Part shown: piece by piece, positions 36,101-44,321 of the stretch
How positions within the stretch are numbered: the stretch's first letter is position 1
Layout: each line of letters starts with the position of its first letter
DNA from: Planctomycetota bacterium
GTDB taxonomy: Bacteria; Planctomycetota; UBA8742; UBA2392
Direction of reading: 5' to 3'
Assembly (NCBI GenBank): GCA_020848275.1
Contig: JADLAK010000095.1
Location: 1-64,000 of the forward strand
DNA length: 64,000 bases
Translations under genes and position numbers: made by a program
Notes under the pieces: model-generated
Told to the model about the DNA's origin: nothing
Database searches by the model: none
Seen by the model: the letters and a program-made list of their open reading frames with translations, nothing else

Positions 36101-37517
36101 CAAGAAGTACTACGAAGAAGAGGGGCGGCTCGAGGATGCGCTCGACGTTTACGATAAGTTCGAAGAAGCGTTGAAGGACCGCCCGGACCTTCTTGACGGC
36201 GTGCACCTCGCCAAGGGCCAGACGCTGTTCGATCTTGGCCAGAAGCTGACGCGCCTTTTCCAGAAGGCCATCGACCGCGGCGATACCGACAAGGCAAGCG
36301 ACATCTCGTCCCAGGCGCTCGCGCGCTTCAGGCAATGTGTGCAGACTCTCGACCAGATTCTCAAGCGCCCCGGCAGACCGTCGGTCCAGGTGCTGCGCAT
36401 GAAAGGTGCGGCGTTGCAGCGTCTGGCCTACTTCGATTTCGGCCGCGCCGAGACCTACTACAAGCAGGCCGTAGACAATTACTCGCTCGCGCCTCTCGAC
36501 TTCGGCGACGAACTGACGGAGGTCGGGCGCAAACTCGCCTGGGTCGCGGACGACCCTTACAAGCGCCGCGATTATCTGGTGCGCGCCATTGCCGAGGCTC
36601 CCTCGGGCAAGGACGTCGAGGCCATGAAGGACGCGCTGGCGGGCGTCAACATGCGCATCCTCGCCGACGAGACGCGGCTGATTCTCAACGACGGCAAGCT
36701 CGAGCAGGCGCTGGAAAAACTCAACGCCTCGGGCGACTTCAACGCCTCGATGCTGATGCGGCTGCGCGCGGACATCCACATGGCCCTGGCCAACCGCAGC
36801 AAGGACCGCGACGAAAAAGATCGCTGGCGCGTGCTCGCCGCGCAGGATTACGTGCGCGCATACACCGACGCCGAGGCGCAACTGATCGGCGGCGAGATGT
36901 ATTTAATGGAGATCGCGCTGGTGCGGGCTGAAGGCGAGACCGTGAACATCAAGGCAAGGCTGGCCTTCGAGCGCGCGGAGCGTCTGGTGGGGTTGGCGCT
37001 GGAACAGTTTGAGCCCGACAATCCGCAGATTCAGCGTTTCGTCGATTACCGAAAACGACTCGAGAAGGGACTAAAAAGTCTCAATGACCTGAGCGGTCGC
37101 CTGCTGCTGACGGCGCAAGCTGACTATGACAGCGGTCGACTTACCGAGGCCCTGGACCGCGTAACACGCGCGCTGGACGCCGGCGGTGAAAACCCCAACG
37201 CCTGGCAGTTGCGCGGCCGCATCTTCGTCAAACGTTTCGCCGACGCCAAAGCCGCCGGCAAGGCTCGCGAGGCCGAACAGTTCGCGCTGGACGCCAAGGC
37301 CGCATACAACACCGCGCTGCGGCTGGATCCGCCCTTGACGAGTCAAGTTCTGACGCTGAACCTCGACATGGCGCAACTGCTGTTGGAAGCCTTCAACAGC
37401 CGCCAGGACGCCTTGTTCTGGCTCGACGCCGCACGCCGGCGCATCGACAAGCTTGACGAGTCCTTGCGCGCGCCGTTTGTTGCGCGCATCGACGAACTCC
37501 AGCGGCGAACCAAGTAA
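33105..37517 (+). CDS. TMTC-like membrane protein with very long TPR region (1470 aa)
   Basis: Residues 20 to about 450 form a polytopic membrane domain with the pattern of TMTC/GT105 proteins: TNWDDNWLI, PVRDLSYAINYARDGLNPTGYH (seen as PVRDLSYAI), LLFAVHPAHVEAVSWLSSRK and NFMVQIGTVFAERYLYLPS. The first acidic pair (WDD) is the expected catalytic region of such lipid-sugar-dependent transferases. The following roughly 1000 residues are helical TPR-like repeats (ARFNLAREMQEQALAEF, AEKYFRRALELDPSRPGTRY, and others). GTG 33105 is used because no ATG lies between it and the first membrane helix. Probable role: O-mannosyl-type transfer to exported proteins, or TPR-mediated assembly. Confidence 0.75.
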   Translation: MNASGSTSISDAPFNAPPARKQPRWLGPLMALLIIFAGGVAYWEGMQNGITNWDDNWLITENRYIREISVANVVTILNPFAPQEVREELGNEYLPVRDLSYAINYARDGLNPTGYHSTNLILHLWSALLVMLLCARLTGRRALGFVAGLLFAVHPAHVEAVSWLSSRKDMLATFFSLLSINLYMVARRPRTDVTVASQSFVARMQHSVRLAYILAVLCFALALLSKMHAVVVAALIPLIEIFFARRMSTSSVGKRIVAMVPFWVLAVAFTLLAMKIGTGLMREPYGGNIASSFMTALAGLNRDFTVLAFGTPLQAAVDVELQTSPSPPVLGGALALFVLLALGVVGFVRRSKGDAIWPMLGFCALAFLAALAPVSNFMVQIGTVFAERYLYLPSFAVCLAAAAIGLRLWDGVEKYPAAGPAVRGGLVVALAAITVVYAYFARAQVVVWRDSTTLWQDVLKKDPANHIARFNLAREMQEQALAEFDPMAREKLFSGAYDHLQQALQFRAFNAERTYRYDAARIYGALALLEIRRDNANEAMALLEHGAREIDQPWRPERGRRDVEAALASYRGLALSALKRHDEALAAFRECLEKSNRYSGARLNLAMELTRGTGADRFEKAGAELDFYERERGRDVLSIEARARIAYEEFDFKLAQSGKAGGKEIPADLLPLIEKSRTLYREFIARLETEHARPATIAAALIEAANAQARGVAGDATAEKYFRRALELDPSRPGTRYMLASLLSERDGRESVEATKLINDELKLHPDYGPARSFRAIGLLQAGLNEEAGLKQRWSKDYELANPGDANPTWTALVKAFWSRENFRAGLRRVYAIFKEAADLDPKIEAGAGADVVKLPGLIGKVAYETGLGLWTFGDKEGRTMAEELLRISFNLEPVDGPISDFLTVIYLELAEKAVRENDREELQKLMKNMLLLSETARKVMGRRIYNTGNSISQGMELRDPATNEVRPLTEEARKMLVAEFMRMAILLDPGQIHALDWLKKYYEEEGRLEDALDVYDKFEEALKDRPDLLDGVHLAKGQTLFDLGQKLTRLFQKAIDRGDTDKASDISSQALARFRQCVQTLDQILKRPGRPSVQVLRMKGAALQRLAYFDFGRAETYYKQAVDNYSLAPLDFGDELTEVGRKLAWVADDPYKRRDYLVRAIAEAPSGKDVEAMKDALAGVNMRILADETRLILNDGKLEQALEKLNASGDFNASMLMRLRADIHMALANRSKDRDEKDRWRVLAAQDYVRAYTDAEAQLIGGEMYLMEIALVRAEGETVNIKARLAFERAERLVGLALEQFEPDNPQIQRFVDYRKRLEKGLKSLNDLSGRLLLTAQADYDSGRLTEALDRVTRALDAGGENPNAWQLRGRIFVKRFADAKAAGKAREAEQFALDAKAAYNTALRLDPPLTSQVLTLNLDMAQLLLEAFNSRQDALFWLDAARRRIDKLDESLRAPFVARIDELQRRTK

Positions 37518-37525
37518 CGACTAAC

Positions 37526-37557
37526 TTGACTCGTCAATGGCGTCGTTGACGAGTCAA
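37526..37557. repeat. Inverted repeat TTGACTCGTCAA/TTGACGAGTCAA
   Basis: Two 12-base arms, exact reverse complements, separated by 8 bases, just after the TPR gene stop. Each arm is itself nearly palindromic. It could be a terminator stem or a dimeric regulator site. Confidence 0.5.
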
Positions 37558-37933
37558 TGGCCGTGTCATTACCGGACGCAGCGATGGACAAGTCTCACAT
37601 TTGACAAATCTTCGCAAACGTCGTGCGAATCAGGGCTTGCGGGCGCAATGCCGCCAAGGCCGCCTGCTACGCCGGTTGCGCGGCGGCGCGGTCCGCAAAG
37701 CCGCTTGCGGCGCGGGTGCGGGCAATACAAGGCCAAATTGGCTCTGTCAAGCGAGATTTGCGAGGGCATATGCGCAAACTTGGCTTGGCAAGCGGGTTTG
37801 CGGCGCACGATTTTTTCAAAAATCGCCCGGTCTCGCTTGACCGCGAACGTGACGCAGGATATGTTCCCGCGTGTCCCAAGCAATTGTGGTATGACGGCAA
37901 GCGCCTTTCAGAAGCACATGGTTAGGGCTTGAA

Positions 37934-37962
37934 CTATCAAGGGTTTTCAACAACCTTGATAG
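37934..37962. repeat. Hairpin CTATCAAGG/CCTTGATAG
   Basis: A perfect 9-bp stem with an 11-base loop, 136 bases upstream of the HU start. No T-run follows. Confidence 0.45.
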
Positions 37963-38023
37963 TCGAAGGAGTCATCAAAAGAAACTGACAGACTAGGTAT
38001 AGTGTACTTAGCCTGTTTGATAT

Positions 38024-38054
38024 AACTGTCACACGGATAGGCCGTATGACAGTT
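38024..38054 (+). promoter_or_regulatory. Leader hairpin upstream of the HU gene
   Basis: AACTGTCACACGG pairs with CCGTATGACAGTT (one mismatch) around loop ATAGG, followed by CTTTTC, 43 bases before the HU ATG. If transcription starts near the TATAGT box it lies in the mRNA leader. A terminator for upstream transcription, or an operator, are alternatives. Confidence 0.45.
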
Positions 38055-38097
38055 CTTTTCGGACTATGTTTGTTTCTACAACTCATTGGAGATTCGC

Positions 38098-38394
38098 ATG
38101 AATAAGGCCCAGCTCGTTGATCTGATCCTCAAGGACAAGAATGCCGGTTTTGAGAGCAAGGCGTCCGCTGAACGCGCTTTCGACGCGGTTGTCGAAGCCA
38201 TCAAGAGCGGCGTCACCAAGGACACCAAGGTCCAGATCATCGGCTTTGGCACCTTCTCGGTCCGCGAGCGCGGCGCCCGTAATGGCCGCAATCCGCAGAC
38301 CGGCCAGCCGATGAAGATCAAGGCGTTCAAGACCATCGGCTTCAAGGTCGGCAAAGAGTTCAAGGATGGCATCAACAAGGGCGGCAAGAAGTAG
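38098..38394 (+). CDS. hup: HU/IHF-family DNA-binding protein
   Basis: A 98-residue histone-like protein. The start at ATG 38098 is set by GGAG upstream and by the family's usual N-terminus (MNKAQLVDLI). The beta-arm motif GARNGRNPQTGQPMKI with the intercalating Pro and the helix-dimer region are intact. A Lys/Gly-rich end (NKGGKK) closes the protein. It bends and compacts DNA as a homo- or heterodimer in the nucleoid. A strong terminator follows, so it is transcribed alone; a leader hairpin precedes it. Confidence 0.93.
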   Translation: MNKAQLVDLILKDKNAGFESKASAERAFDAVVEAIKSGVTKDTKVQIIGFGTFSVRERGARNGRNPQTGQPMKIKAFKTIGFKVGKEFKDGINKGGKK

Positions 38395-38417
38395 TTTTTG
38401 CCACGACTCAGCTTCAC

Positions 38418-38452
38418 CCACGGGCCGCGTTGCGCGGCCCGTGGTGTTTTTT
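38418..38452 (+). terminator. Intrinsic terminator after the HU gene
   Basis: A perfect 12-bp stem, CCACGGGCCGCG/CGCGGCCCGTGG, with loop TTG and then TGTTTTTT. A textbook terminator 24 bases after the HU stop. Confidence 0.85.
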
Positions 38453-38624
38453 CCATGCGGGTTTTCAACATTCGATGCAATCGGGCGGCTGCGGATCAGC
38501 TTGGCGGGCGGCTTGCCGGGGCTCTTTCGTCCAGGTTGCACCTGGCGGGGTAAAGTTGAGTTAATCCGTGAAGTAACATTTTGGTTAGCGCCGCTTTTGC
38601 GAAATCACGTGGTAAACTTTGGCC

Positions 38625-39140
38625 ATGAGCCCGACAGCCGAGACCATGACGACTCTGGAGTTACAGAGCAACAGTGCCGACGACACGCTCGCTATCGGGC
38701 GTGAAATCGGCGCTGCGTTGCCGCCGGGCTTGTTCGTGGCGCTCAACGGCGAGCTGGGCTCGGGCAAGACAGTGCTGGTCAAGGGTATCGCACACGGCCT
38801 TGGCGTGCCGGGCTGGGCCGGATTACGAAGCCCGACCTTTACGCTGATGCTCAGTTACCACGGCGGCCGTTGCGTGTTGCACCACGTCGATTTCTACCGG
38901 CTCAATGAAGCGCCGGGCCTGCCGGGTGAAATCGAAGATTGCATGTTCTCCAGCGACCAGATCTGCATCGTCGAGTGGGCTGATATCTGGCCCGAGACAT
39001 GGCCTAAACAGCACCTGACCATCCACATCCGCGCCGGAGAAGATAAACGCCGCAACATTTCCATCGAGTTCCCCGAGGCGTTGCTTCCCGGCCTTGCATC
39101 CGCACTGGAGAAGTGGACGGTTTCACCCTCCAGCGCCTGA
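38625..39140 (+). CDS. tsaE: tRNA threonylcarbamoyladenosine biosynthesis ATPase TsaE
   Basis: A 171-residue cytoplasmic P-loop protein that works with TsaB and TsaD in making t6A on tRNAs reading ANN codons. Visible: Walker A GELGSGKTVLVKGIA around residue 44, the SPTFTLMLSYHGG switch motif, HHVDFYRLNE (Walker B-like), and a C-terminal VEWADIWPE block, all typical. ATG 38625 is preferred to the TTG two codons upstream; ATG 38646 remains possible. It stands alone between two terminators. Confidence 0.9.
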   Translation: MSPTAETMTTLELQSNSADDTLAIGREIGAALPPGLFVALNGELGSGKTVLVKGIAHGLGVPGWAGLRSPTFTLMLSYHGGRCVLHHVDFYRLNEAPGLPGEIEDCMFSSDQICIVEWADIWPETWPKQHLTIHIRAGEDKRRNISIEFPEALLPGLASALEKWTVSPSSA

Positions 39141-39180
39141 CCATATTCGCTGCCGCCCCCTCGGCACCCATTCGTATGGA

Positions 39181-39204
39181 AACGCCCGCATCAGCGGGCG
39201 TTTT
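39181..39204 (+). terminator. Intrinsic terminator after tsaE
   Basis: AACGCCCGC/GCGGGCGTT with loop ATCA, followed by TTC. It is placed between tsaE and the convergent aminotransferase gene. Confidence 0.7.
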
Positions 39205-39272
39205 CATTGGGTGATGCGGGCATCCTGCCTGCACGTTGTCGCCGCCTCCGGCGGCGACCGCAGGCGGGACGG

Positions 39273-40550
39273 CTACGCCACAAACGCCTTCTCCATGATC
39301 TCCAGCGCGTATTCGAGTTCCTCGTGCGTCGCGGTCAGCGGCGGCGTAAAGCGCAGCACCCAGCCGTGGGTGTCTTTAGCCACCACGCCAAGCTCCAGCA
39401 GCTTCTTGGCGTAAGTCGTCGCGTCCTTACCCGTACGTTTGAACTCGATGCCAAACATCATGCCGCGGCTGCGCACTTCCTTGATGCTTGCGGCCTTCTT
39501 CGCAATCGCCTCAAGCCTGGGCCGCAGCCAGTTGCCGGTTTCCGTCGCGCGCTTGCCGATTTCCTCGTGCTCGTAGACCGCCAGCGCCGCAACTCCCAGC
39601 ATGCTCGAGAATGGGCTGCCGCCAAACGTACTGCCGTGCGAGCCCGGGCCAAACAGGCTCATGATCTCGCGCCGCGCCAAAATTCCCGCGACGGGCCCAA
39701 ACCCGCCGCTGAGCGACTTGCCCACGCACACGATGTCGGGCTTGGCCGCGTCACCCTCGTGCATCCAGCAGAAAAGTTTTCCCGTGCGCGCCCAGCCCGT
39801 CTGGATTTCATCCCAGATCGTCAGCAGCTTGTTCTCGCGCGCGATCTGCGCGACCGCCGCAAGATAACCCTGGTCGGGGATGTTGATGCCGCCTTCGCCC
39901 TGCACGGGCTCAAGCATGATCGCGGCGGTTTTGGGCGTGATGGCCTTGGCAATCGCCGCCAGGTCGTTGAAGGGCACGCGCACAAACCCCGGCGGAAACG
40001 GCCCAAAGCCGTCGCGGCCCGCGTTGTCGTCCTCGTCGAACATCTGCGTCATCGTGATCGTGCGACCATGCCAGCAATGGCCCGCGAAAATGATCTCGGG
40101 CTGGTGAACCTTCTTGACCTGCCAGGCCCAGCGCCGCGCGAGTTTGACTGCAGTTTCCGGCGCCTCGACCCCGCCATTGACCGGCAGGAAGTTCTCAAAG
40201 CCGGTAAGATTGGTGATACGCTCGCCCAGAAGCGCCAGCCACGGGTCGGGCAGAAAGCGCCCCAGCACCTCGGGCGCGCCGCTTTCGAGGAACAACCGGA
40301 TCGCTTCCTTCATTAAGGGATGCCCGTGGCCGAAGTTGGCGGCCGAATACGCCGCAACGCCGTCGAACAACTTGCGGCCGCGCCGTGTGTAAAGCCACAC
40401 TCCCTCGGCGCGCACGACGGGATCGTCGGAGATGACCTTGTAGTTATGCGCCACGGTGCGGTTGAGCAGGTCCATGACGGCGCTGTCACTGAGGCTTGAT
40501 GCTTGCTCGATCAGCTTCAGCGCGTGCTTTTTGGCAGTATTCGTGTCCAT
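39273..40550 (-). CDS. rocD: Class III PLP-dependent aminotransferase, ornithine aminotransferase-like
   Basis: The start is ATG 40550 (MDTNTAKKHALKLI); the frame is open farther upstream through a repeat but without support. The 425-residue product matches ornithine-oxoacid aminotransferases in order: AHNYKVISDDPVV, AYSAANFGHGHP, NGGVEAPETAVKLARRW, GFGPFPPGF, LEPVQGEGGI, DEIQTGWARTGKL, the PLP lysine in VCVGKSLSGG, GSTFGGSP, and VVAKDTHGWVLRFTPPL near the end. The reaction would be ornithine plus 2-oxoglutarate to glutamate semialdehyde plus glutamate. A related omega-aminotransferase specificity cannot be excluded. Confidence 0.75.
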   Translation of the reverse strand: MDTNTAKKHALKLIEQASSLSDSAVMDLLNRTVAHNYKVISDDPVVRAEGVWLYTRRGRKLFDGVAAYSAANFGHGHPLMKEAIRLFLESGAPEVLGRFLPDPWLALLGERITNLTGFENFLPVNGGVEAPETAVKLARRWAWQVKKVHQPEIIFAGHCWHGRTITMTQMFDEDDNAGRDGFGPFPPGFVRVPFNDLAAIAKAITPKTAAIMLEPVQGEGGINIPDQGYLAAVAQIARENKLLTIWDEIQTGWARTGKLFCWMHEGDAAKPDIVCVGKSLSGGFGPVAGILARREIMSLFGPGSHGSTFGGSPFSSMLGVAALAVYEHEEIGKRATETGNWLRPRLEAIAKKAASIKEVRSRGMMFGIEFKRTGKDATTYAKKLLELGVVAKDTHGWVLRFTPPLTATHEELEYALEIMEKAFVA

Positions 40551-40576
40551 AGTGGTAAAGGCTAAAGACAAAACGG

Positions 40577-40677
40577 TTTCACGCAAAGACGCAAACAGCG
40601 CAAAGAAAAACGGCTTAGCCACGAATCTTCACGAATGGACACGAATGATTCGTGGGAATTCGTGTCTATTCGTGGCC
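40577..40677. repeat. CACGAAT-type inverted repeats and CGCAAAGACGCAAA repeat
   Basis: TTTCACGCAAAGACGC at 40577 is followed at 40618-40677 by GCCACGAATCTTCACG... and its approximate reverse complement ending ATTCGTGGC, giving a long hairpin of ATTCGTG units. It occupies the divergent gap between the aminotransferase and the next gene. Confidence 0.65.
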
Positions 40678-40745
40678 AAATTGCATTTAGCTTTTAGCCT
40701 TGGCAGGCGTTCAATACGTATCCAAAGGGGCGGTGGAGGTCGTTC

Positions 40746-42794
40746 ATGGCGCTTAGTCTGCGCGTTTCGCGCATTTTGAAATTCACGGGCCTCGGCATCG
40801 GCTGTGTGTTGCTGGCCGGCGGCGGCTTCGTGCTTGCCCGCTATCTGGCTTCCGGAGCGGAGTTCAAGGGTTCGCTCACCGACCTCGCACCCGCCGACGT
40901 CACGCTGGTTGCGCAGATCGACAACATCCCCACGCGCAAAGAGGAACTCACCAACTTCCTCGACAGCGGCCCGCTGTCGCGCGACAGCTTCAACAAGCTC
41001 GAGCAAAGCAGCGTCTGGCGCCAGAACATCGCCCCCGCGCTTGGCGGAAGCCTGCGCGCGTTTCGCGAAAACACCCTCGAAAACGCCCTCGCCCGCGCCG
41101 AACAACAAGCGAAGTCCGCGGGTATCAAGCTCTACAAGGACGTGCTGGAGGGCGAGGCGCTTCTGTGCGCCGATTTCCCCAACGGCAAAGCCGAATTCGT
41201 CGCGCTCTCGCGCGTTTCGCGCACCGTGCGGCTGTACTGGCAATTCCTCGATGTCGGCGCAGGCTTCATCCCGTCCAAGCGCGACGGCCCGAAAGTCAGC
41301 GTCAGCGGGGGCGTGGTCAAAATCAGCTCGACCTCCGAAGAAGGCGAAGCCACAAGTGACCTGTACCTGACGGTGCTGGCCGACGTGCTTGTCGCGGGCA
41401 ACAGCCCGCGCCTGATTAACTCCTGCATCGAGCAGCACGGCAAAAACACGCCGGGCCTGAGCGCCAACGCGCGGTTTGCCGGCACGCTCAAACTCGTCGA
41501 CGACGAAACCCGCAAGCGCCACGTCGCCGGGCTCTGGCTCGACCTCGACCGCCTGCGCACGCAGATCCCGACGGTCAAGCAGCAGGACCGCGACATCAGC
41601 CCCGTCGACGCCTACCACACGCTGCCGGTCAGTGTCATTCGCCTGCAACCGGACCTGTTTCTGCCGCTCAACCGCGTGCTCGAAGGCAATCTCGCCACCG
41701 AGCCGTTTACCGCCGCGTATTACGGCATCGACGTCAGCAACCCGACGCAGGTCGCGTTCGACCAATACCTGCTGGCCGACAAAGACCGCATGAAGGACTA
41801 CGAGTTCCTGCGCAAGACCTGGAGCGGGGCCGCCGCAAAGCCGACGCAGCTCGACTTCCTGCCCTCGGACACGATGATGGTCGTGTCCTACCGCCAGCCG
41901 CTGGACGTGCTGCGTGACGAGGTGCTCGACACGCGCGCTCGCGAAAGCTTCGTGGGTGATTTCATCCGCGCTTTCAAGGACCAGAAGGCCGAGGAAGTCG
42001 TGATCGCGATGGCGCCGCGCTCGTGGGCGCCGGACCTGATGTCGCCATTACCTCCGCAGTTTCCTCTGCCTGCCTTTGTCGTCGGCTTTCGTATTCCCGG
42101 CGTAAAAGCTGACAATGCTGGCGCCATGGCGCAGAGTTTCATTGATAACGTTCGCGGTCGCCAAACGAAACCCGGTGAGGCAGCCAAGGCAGGGAACTTC
42201 AGTGTAAAACCAGAGCCCATGGGACTCGCAACCGCGTACGGGTTCGAATACACGGGCACCGGCACAACGGAATATGCGAAGCTTGCCAAGGCTGTTGTGG
42301 TCGGTGTGGTCGGCGATTGGCTCCTGATGACCAACTCGCGTGAACTCATGAAACACGCGCTGGCGGGCAAGGCCGCGCTGGCCAAGGACTCGGCGTTCTC
42401 GCAGTTGCCGTCATCGCTGCACGGCACGGTGTACGTGAACTTCGAAAAACTGGCGCAATACGTGGCCGACAAGCAACTGATCGACGAGCTGCGCAAGTCG
42501 AAGTACAACCCCAGCACCATCGAAGGCCGCGACCCGGGCGAAGTGCGCCGCGAAATCGCGCAGAAGCGCGGGCTGGATCCCACCAAGACCGAAAGCCTGA
42601 TCGACCCGGGCGTTACCTCGGAGTTCGACAAGCGCAAACGCGATTGGGTGCAAGTCTGCGAGAAGGACGGCCCTATCCTGGCGAATTCGATCCGCGCCGA
42701 CCTCGCGGGTTTAACTTTCTTCAAGGACCTGTCGCTCGCCGCCGTGTTTGCCGAGGACCACCTGCACGCCAAAGGCATCCTGCGCCTGAAGTAG
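40746..42794 (+). CDS. Membrane-anchored exported protein of unknown function (682 aa)
   Basis: An uncleaved-type signal anchor (GLGIGCVLLAGGGFVLARYLA) is followed by a large soluble region that begins LAPADVTLVAQIDNIP. That start and the alternating beta/alpha texture recall DUF3352-like periplasmic proteins, but the match is weak. Asp/Arg/Lys-rich and without catalytic motif, it ends FAEDHLHAKGILRLK. Only six bases separate its stop from that of the convergent anchored protein at 42801-44135. No function assigned. Confidence 0.7.
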   Translation: MALSLRVSRILKFTGLGIGCVLLAGGGFVLARYLASGAEFKGSLTDLAPADVTLVAQIDNIPTRKEELTNFLDSGPLSRDSFNKLEQSSVWRQNIAPALGGSLRAFRENTLENALARAEQQAKSAGIKLYKDVLEGEALLCADFPNGKAEFVALSRVSRTVRLYWQFLDVGAGFIPSKRDGPKVSVSGGVVKISSTSEEGEATSDLYLTVLADVLVAGNSPRLINSCIEQHGKNTPGLSANARFAGTLKLVDDETRKRHVAGLWLDLDRLRTQIPTVKQQDRDISPVDAYHTLPVSVIRLQPDLFLPLNRVLEGNLATEPFTAAYYGIDVSNPTQVAFDQYLLADKDRMKDYEFLRKTWSGAAAKPTQLDFLPSDTMMVVSYRQPLDVLRDEVLDTRARESFVGDFIRAFKDQKAEEVVIAMAPRSWAPDLMSPLPPQFPLPAFVVGFRIPGVKADNAGAMAQSFIDNVRGRQTKPGEAAKAGNFSVKPEPMGLATAYGFEYTGTGTTEYAKLAKAVVVGVVGDWLLMTNSRELMKHALAGKAALAKDSAFSQLPSSLHGTVYVNFEKLAQYVADKQLIDELRKSKYNPSTIEGRDPGEVRREIAQKRGLDPTKTESLIDPGVTSEFDKRKRDWVQVCEKDGPILANSIRADLAGLTFFKDLSLAAVFAEDHLHAKGILRLK

Positions 42795-42800
42795 CCCCGG

Positions 42801-44135
42801 CTACTTTTTGGCGGGCAGGCGAAGAGCCGCCGGGGCGTCCGATGCCTCGAGCCTGAGGCGGTCGAAGAACGCCTTGCGCGGGCGGATCACGATGTCGCCG
42901 TCGATCGTAATGTCGATGTCCACGTATTTTTCCGCCAGCCCCTTGATCACTTCGGGTTTCAGCGCGCCGTCCAGTTCCGCGAGGCGCAGAGCGACCGCGG
43001 CCTCCCATTGATGCAGCTTGATGAATTCATTGCGCATGCGCGCATACTGGCCGGCGGCGTTGAACTCCAGGAGCGAATCCGGCGCGGGCGGGGTGTAGGC
43101 GCCGCGGTTGGCTTTGTCCGCGGAAGACCTGAACTCGGACAACTGCTGCAAGTTGTGGTTAATGCCCCGCGCAGTTTCGCGCCGCAGGGCAAGGCTCGTC
43201 AGCGGCGTATTCGGGCCGCCATCCATCAGCGGATTGCTTTTGGAGCCGGCGCGCCAATCAAACCAACCCTCGGGCCGAGCCATCGAATCGGCCTCGAGAA
43301 AAACCCAGGTCGACACACATTCGGCCTCAAGCGCGGAATCAAACAGCGCGTCACATGATGCCACCGCCGGCCAATTCGCGCGCAAAATGTCATCCGGCAA
43401 CTTGTTGTCGAGCGCGAGATCTCCCGCCGCCTGCCAGGCGATGTTCCGCCCGCCGACGTCCACCAGGCACGCAACGAGGTTACAGGGCCGGGTGTGGAGC
43501 TCGGCAAATCGAACCGCGACCAGCGCCTCTTGTGACGCCGCACCGAAATCTCCCAGCCGTTTGTGTGCGGCGATGCGCGCGGCCAGCATCTGCATCATCG
43601 CCTGGCGCTCAAGCACGCCGACCATCAAGCCGTTCCACATGTTTTCGCCGGCTTCGGGTTTCCAGGCAATGACCTCGGCCCTGCTTGCGGCGGCGACGGC
43701 ATCCTGCAGCGACTTCGAGCGCGCAATCAGGTGGCGCATTTCCGCGGGCGTAGGCGGCGCGCTCTCGGATGCTTCGTCTATGAGCAGTTCGCAGAGAGAG
43801 CGCGGGTCGCGGGCATCGGGCCCGGCCTCCGCAAGTTGTTCGGGCGTCATCCCGCGAAGGTCGCCCATAAGCCCGAACGCGACCTCCTGGTCCTGCCAGC
43901 CGTTTCTGCCCCCGGCGCGTTCCTCATAAAACCGCTGCGGCGAGCGGCCTTTGAGGATATCGCTTTCCATGCGCGCGGCGGCGGACCTGAGGTTGGCGAT
44001 TTCAACGGCCAGCGCGTTCTGGCGCCAGCCCTCGAACCCGACGACAAGTACCGCAACAAGCACCACCATGAAAGTGATGAGCGCGACGGCGACGCGCCAG
44101 CCGCGCTTTTTGGGAATGTCGTTGAGTTCAGGCAT
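42801..44135 (-). CDS. Single-pass membrane protein of unknown function (444 aa)
   Basis: The start is ATG 44135 (MPELNDIPKKRGWR), giving a short basic cytoplasmic end and one hydrophobic helix (VAVALITFMVVLVAVLVVGF). The remaining roughly 400 residues are mainly helical and presumably periplasmic. They include Trp-rich segments (EGWFDWRAGSK) and end DITIDGDIVIRPRKAFFDRL. No family is recognised. It is convergent with the 682-residue anchored protein; the two may be functionally paired, but nothing in the sequence proves it. Confidence 0.7.
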   Translation of the reverse strand: MPELNDIPKKRGWRVAVALITFMVVLVAVLVVGFEGWRQNALAVEIANLRSAAARMESDILKGRSPQRFYEERAGGRNGWQDQEVAFGLMGDLRGMTPEQLAEAGPDARDPRSLCELLIDEASESAPPTPAEMRHLIARSKSLQDAVAAASRAEVIAWKPEAGENMWNGLMVGVLERQAMMQMLAARIAAHKRLGDFGAASQEALVAVRFAELHTRPCNLVACLVDVGGRNIAWQAAGDLALDNKLPDDILRANWPAVASCDALFDSALEAECVSTWVFLEADSMARPEGWFDWRAGSKSNPLMDGGPNTPLTSLALRRETARGINHNLQQLSEFRSSADKANRGAYTPPAPDSLLEFNAAGQYARMRNEFIKLHQWEAAVALRLAELDGALKPEVIKGLAEKYVDIDITIDGDIVIRPRKAFFDRLRLEASDAPAALRLPAKK

Positions 44136-44321
44136 ACACGGCCGAGGGGCGCTGCCAAAGGGCAGGTGATGATACCAGATATGCGGTTGTCCGGTTTTCG
44201 AACCCCCGGCCGCCTGTTCCATTTACGGAAGACGAGCCGGCGGTGGTTGGTAATGATTCTTCCGATTGTTCGGTAACGGGGGTGTGCTGCACGTAGTTCA
44301 AAACCTTTTCAGGAGAACGCC

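Larger units (their letters stand above)
37518..38097. other. 580-bp intergenic region with three inverted repeats
   Basis: No supported gene lies between the TPR protein and HU. The left half is GC-rich and repetitive in GCGGC/TTGCG units, with only short overlapping open frames. The right half is AT-richer and carries two clean hairpins (37934-37962 and 38024-38054) and a TATAGT-like box at 37998-38003 that could be part of the HU promoter. Confidence 0.45.

Noticed and set aside
37537-37932. Overlapping small open frames in the gap upstream of HU
   Set aside because: Several frames overlap on both strands with no start signals; the sequence is low-complexity GC-rich DNA.
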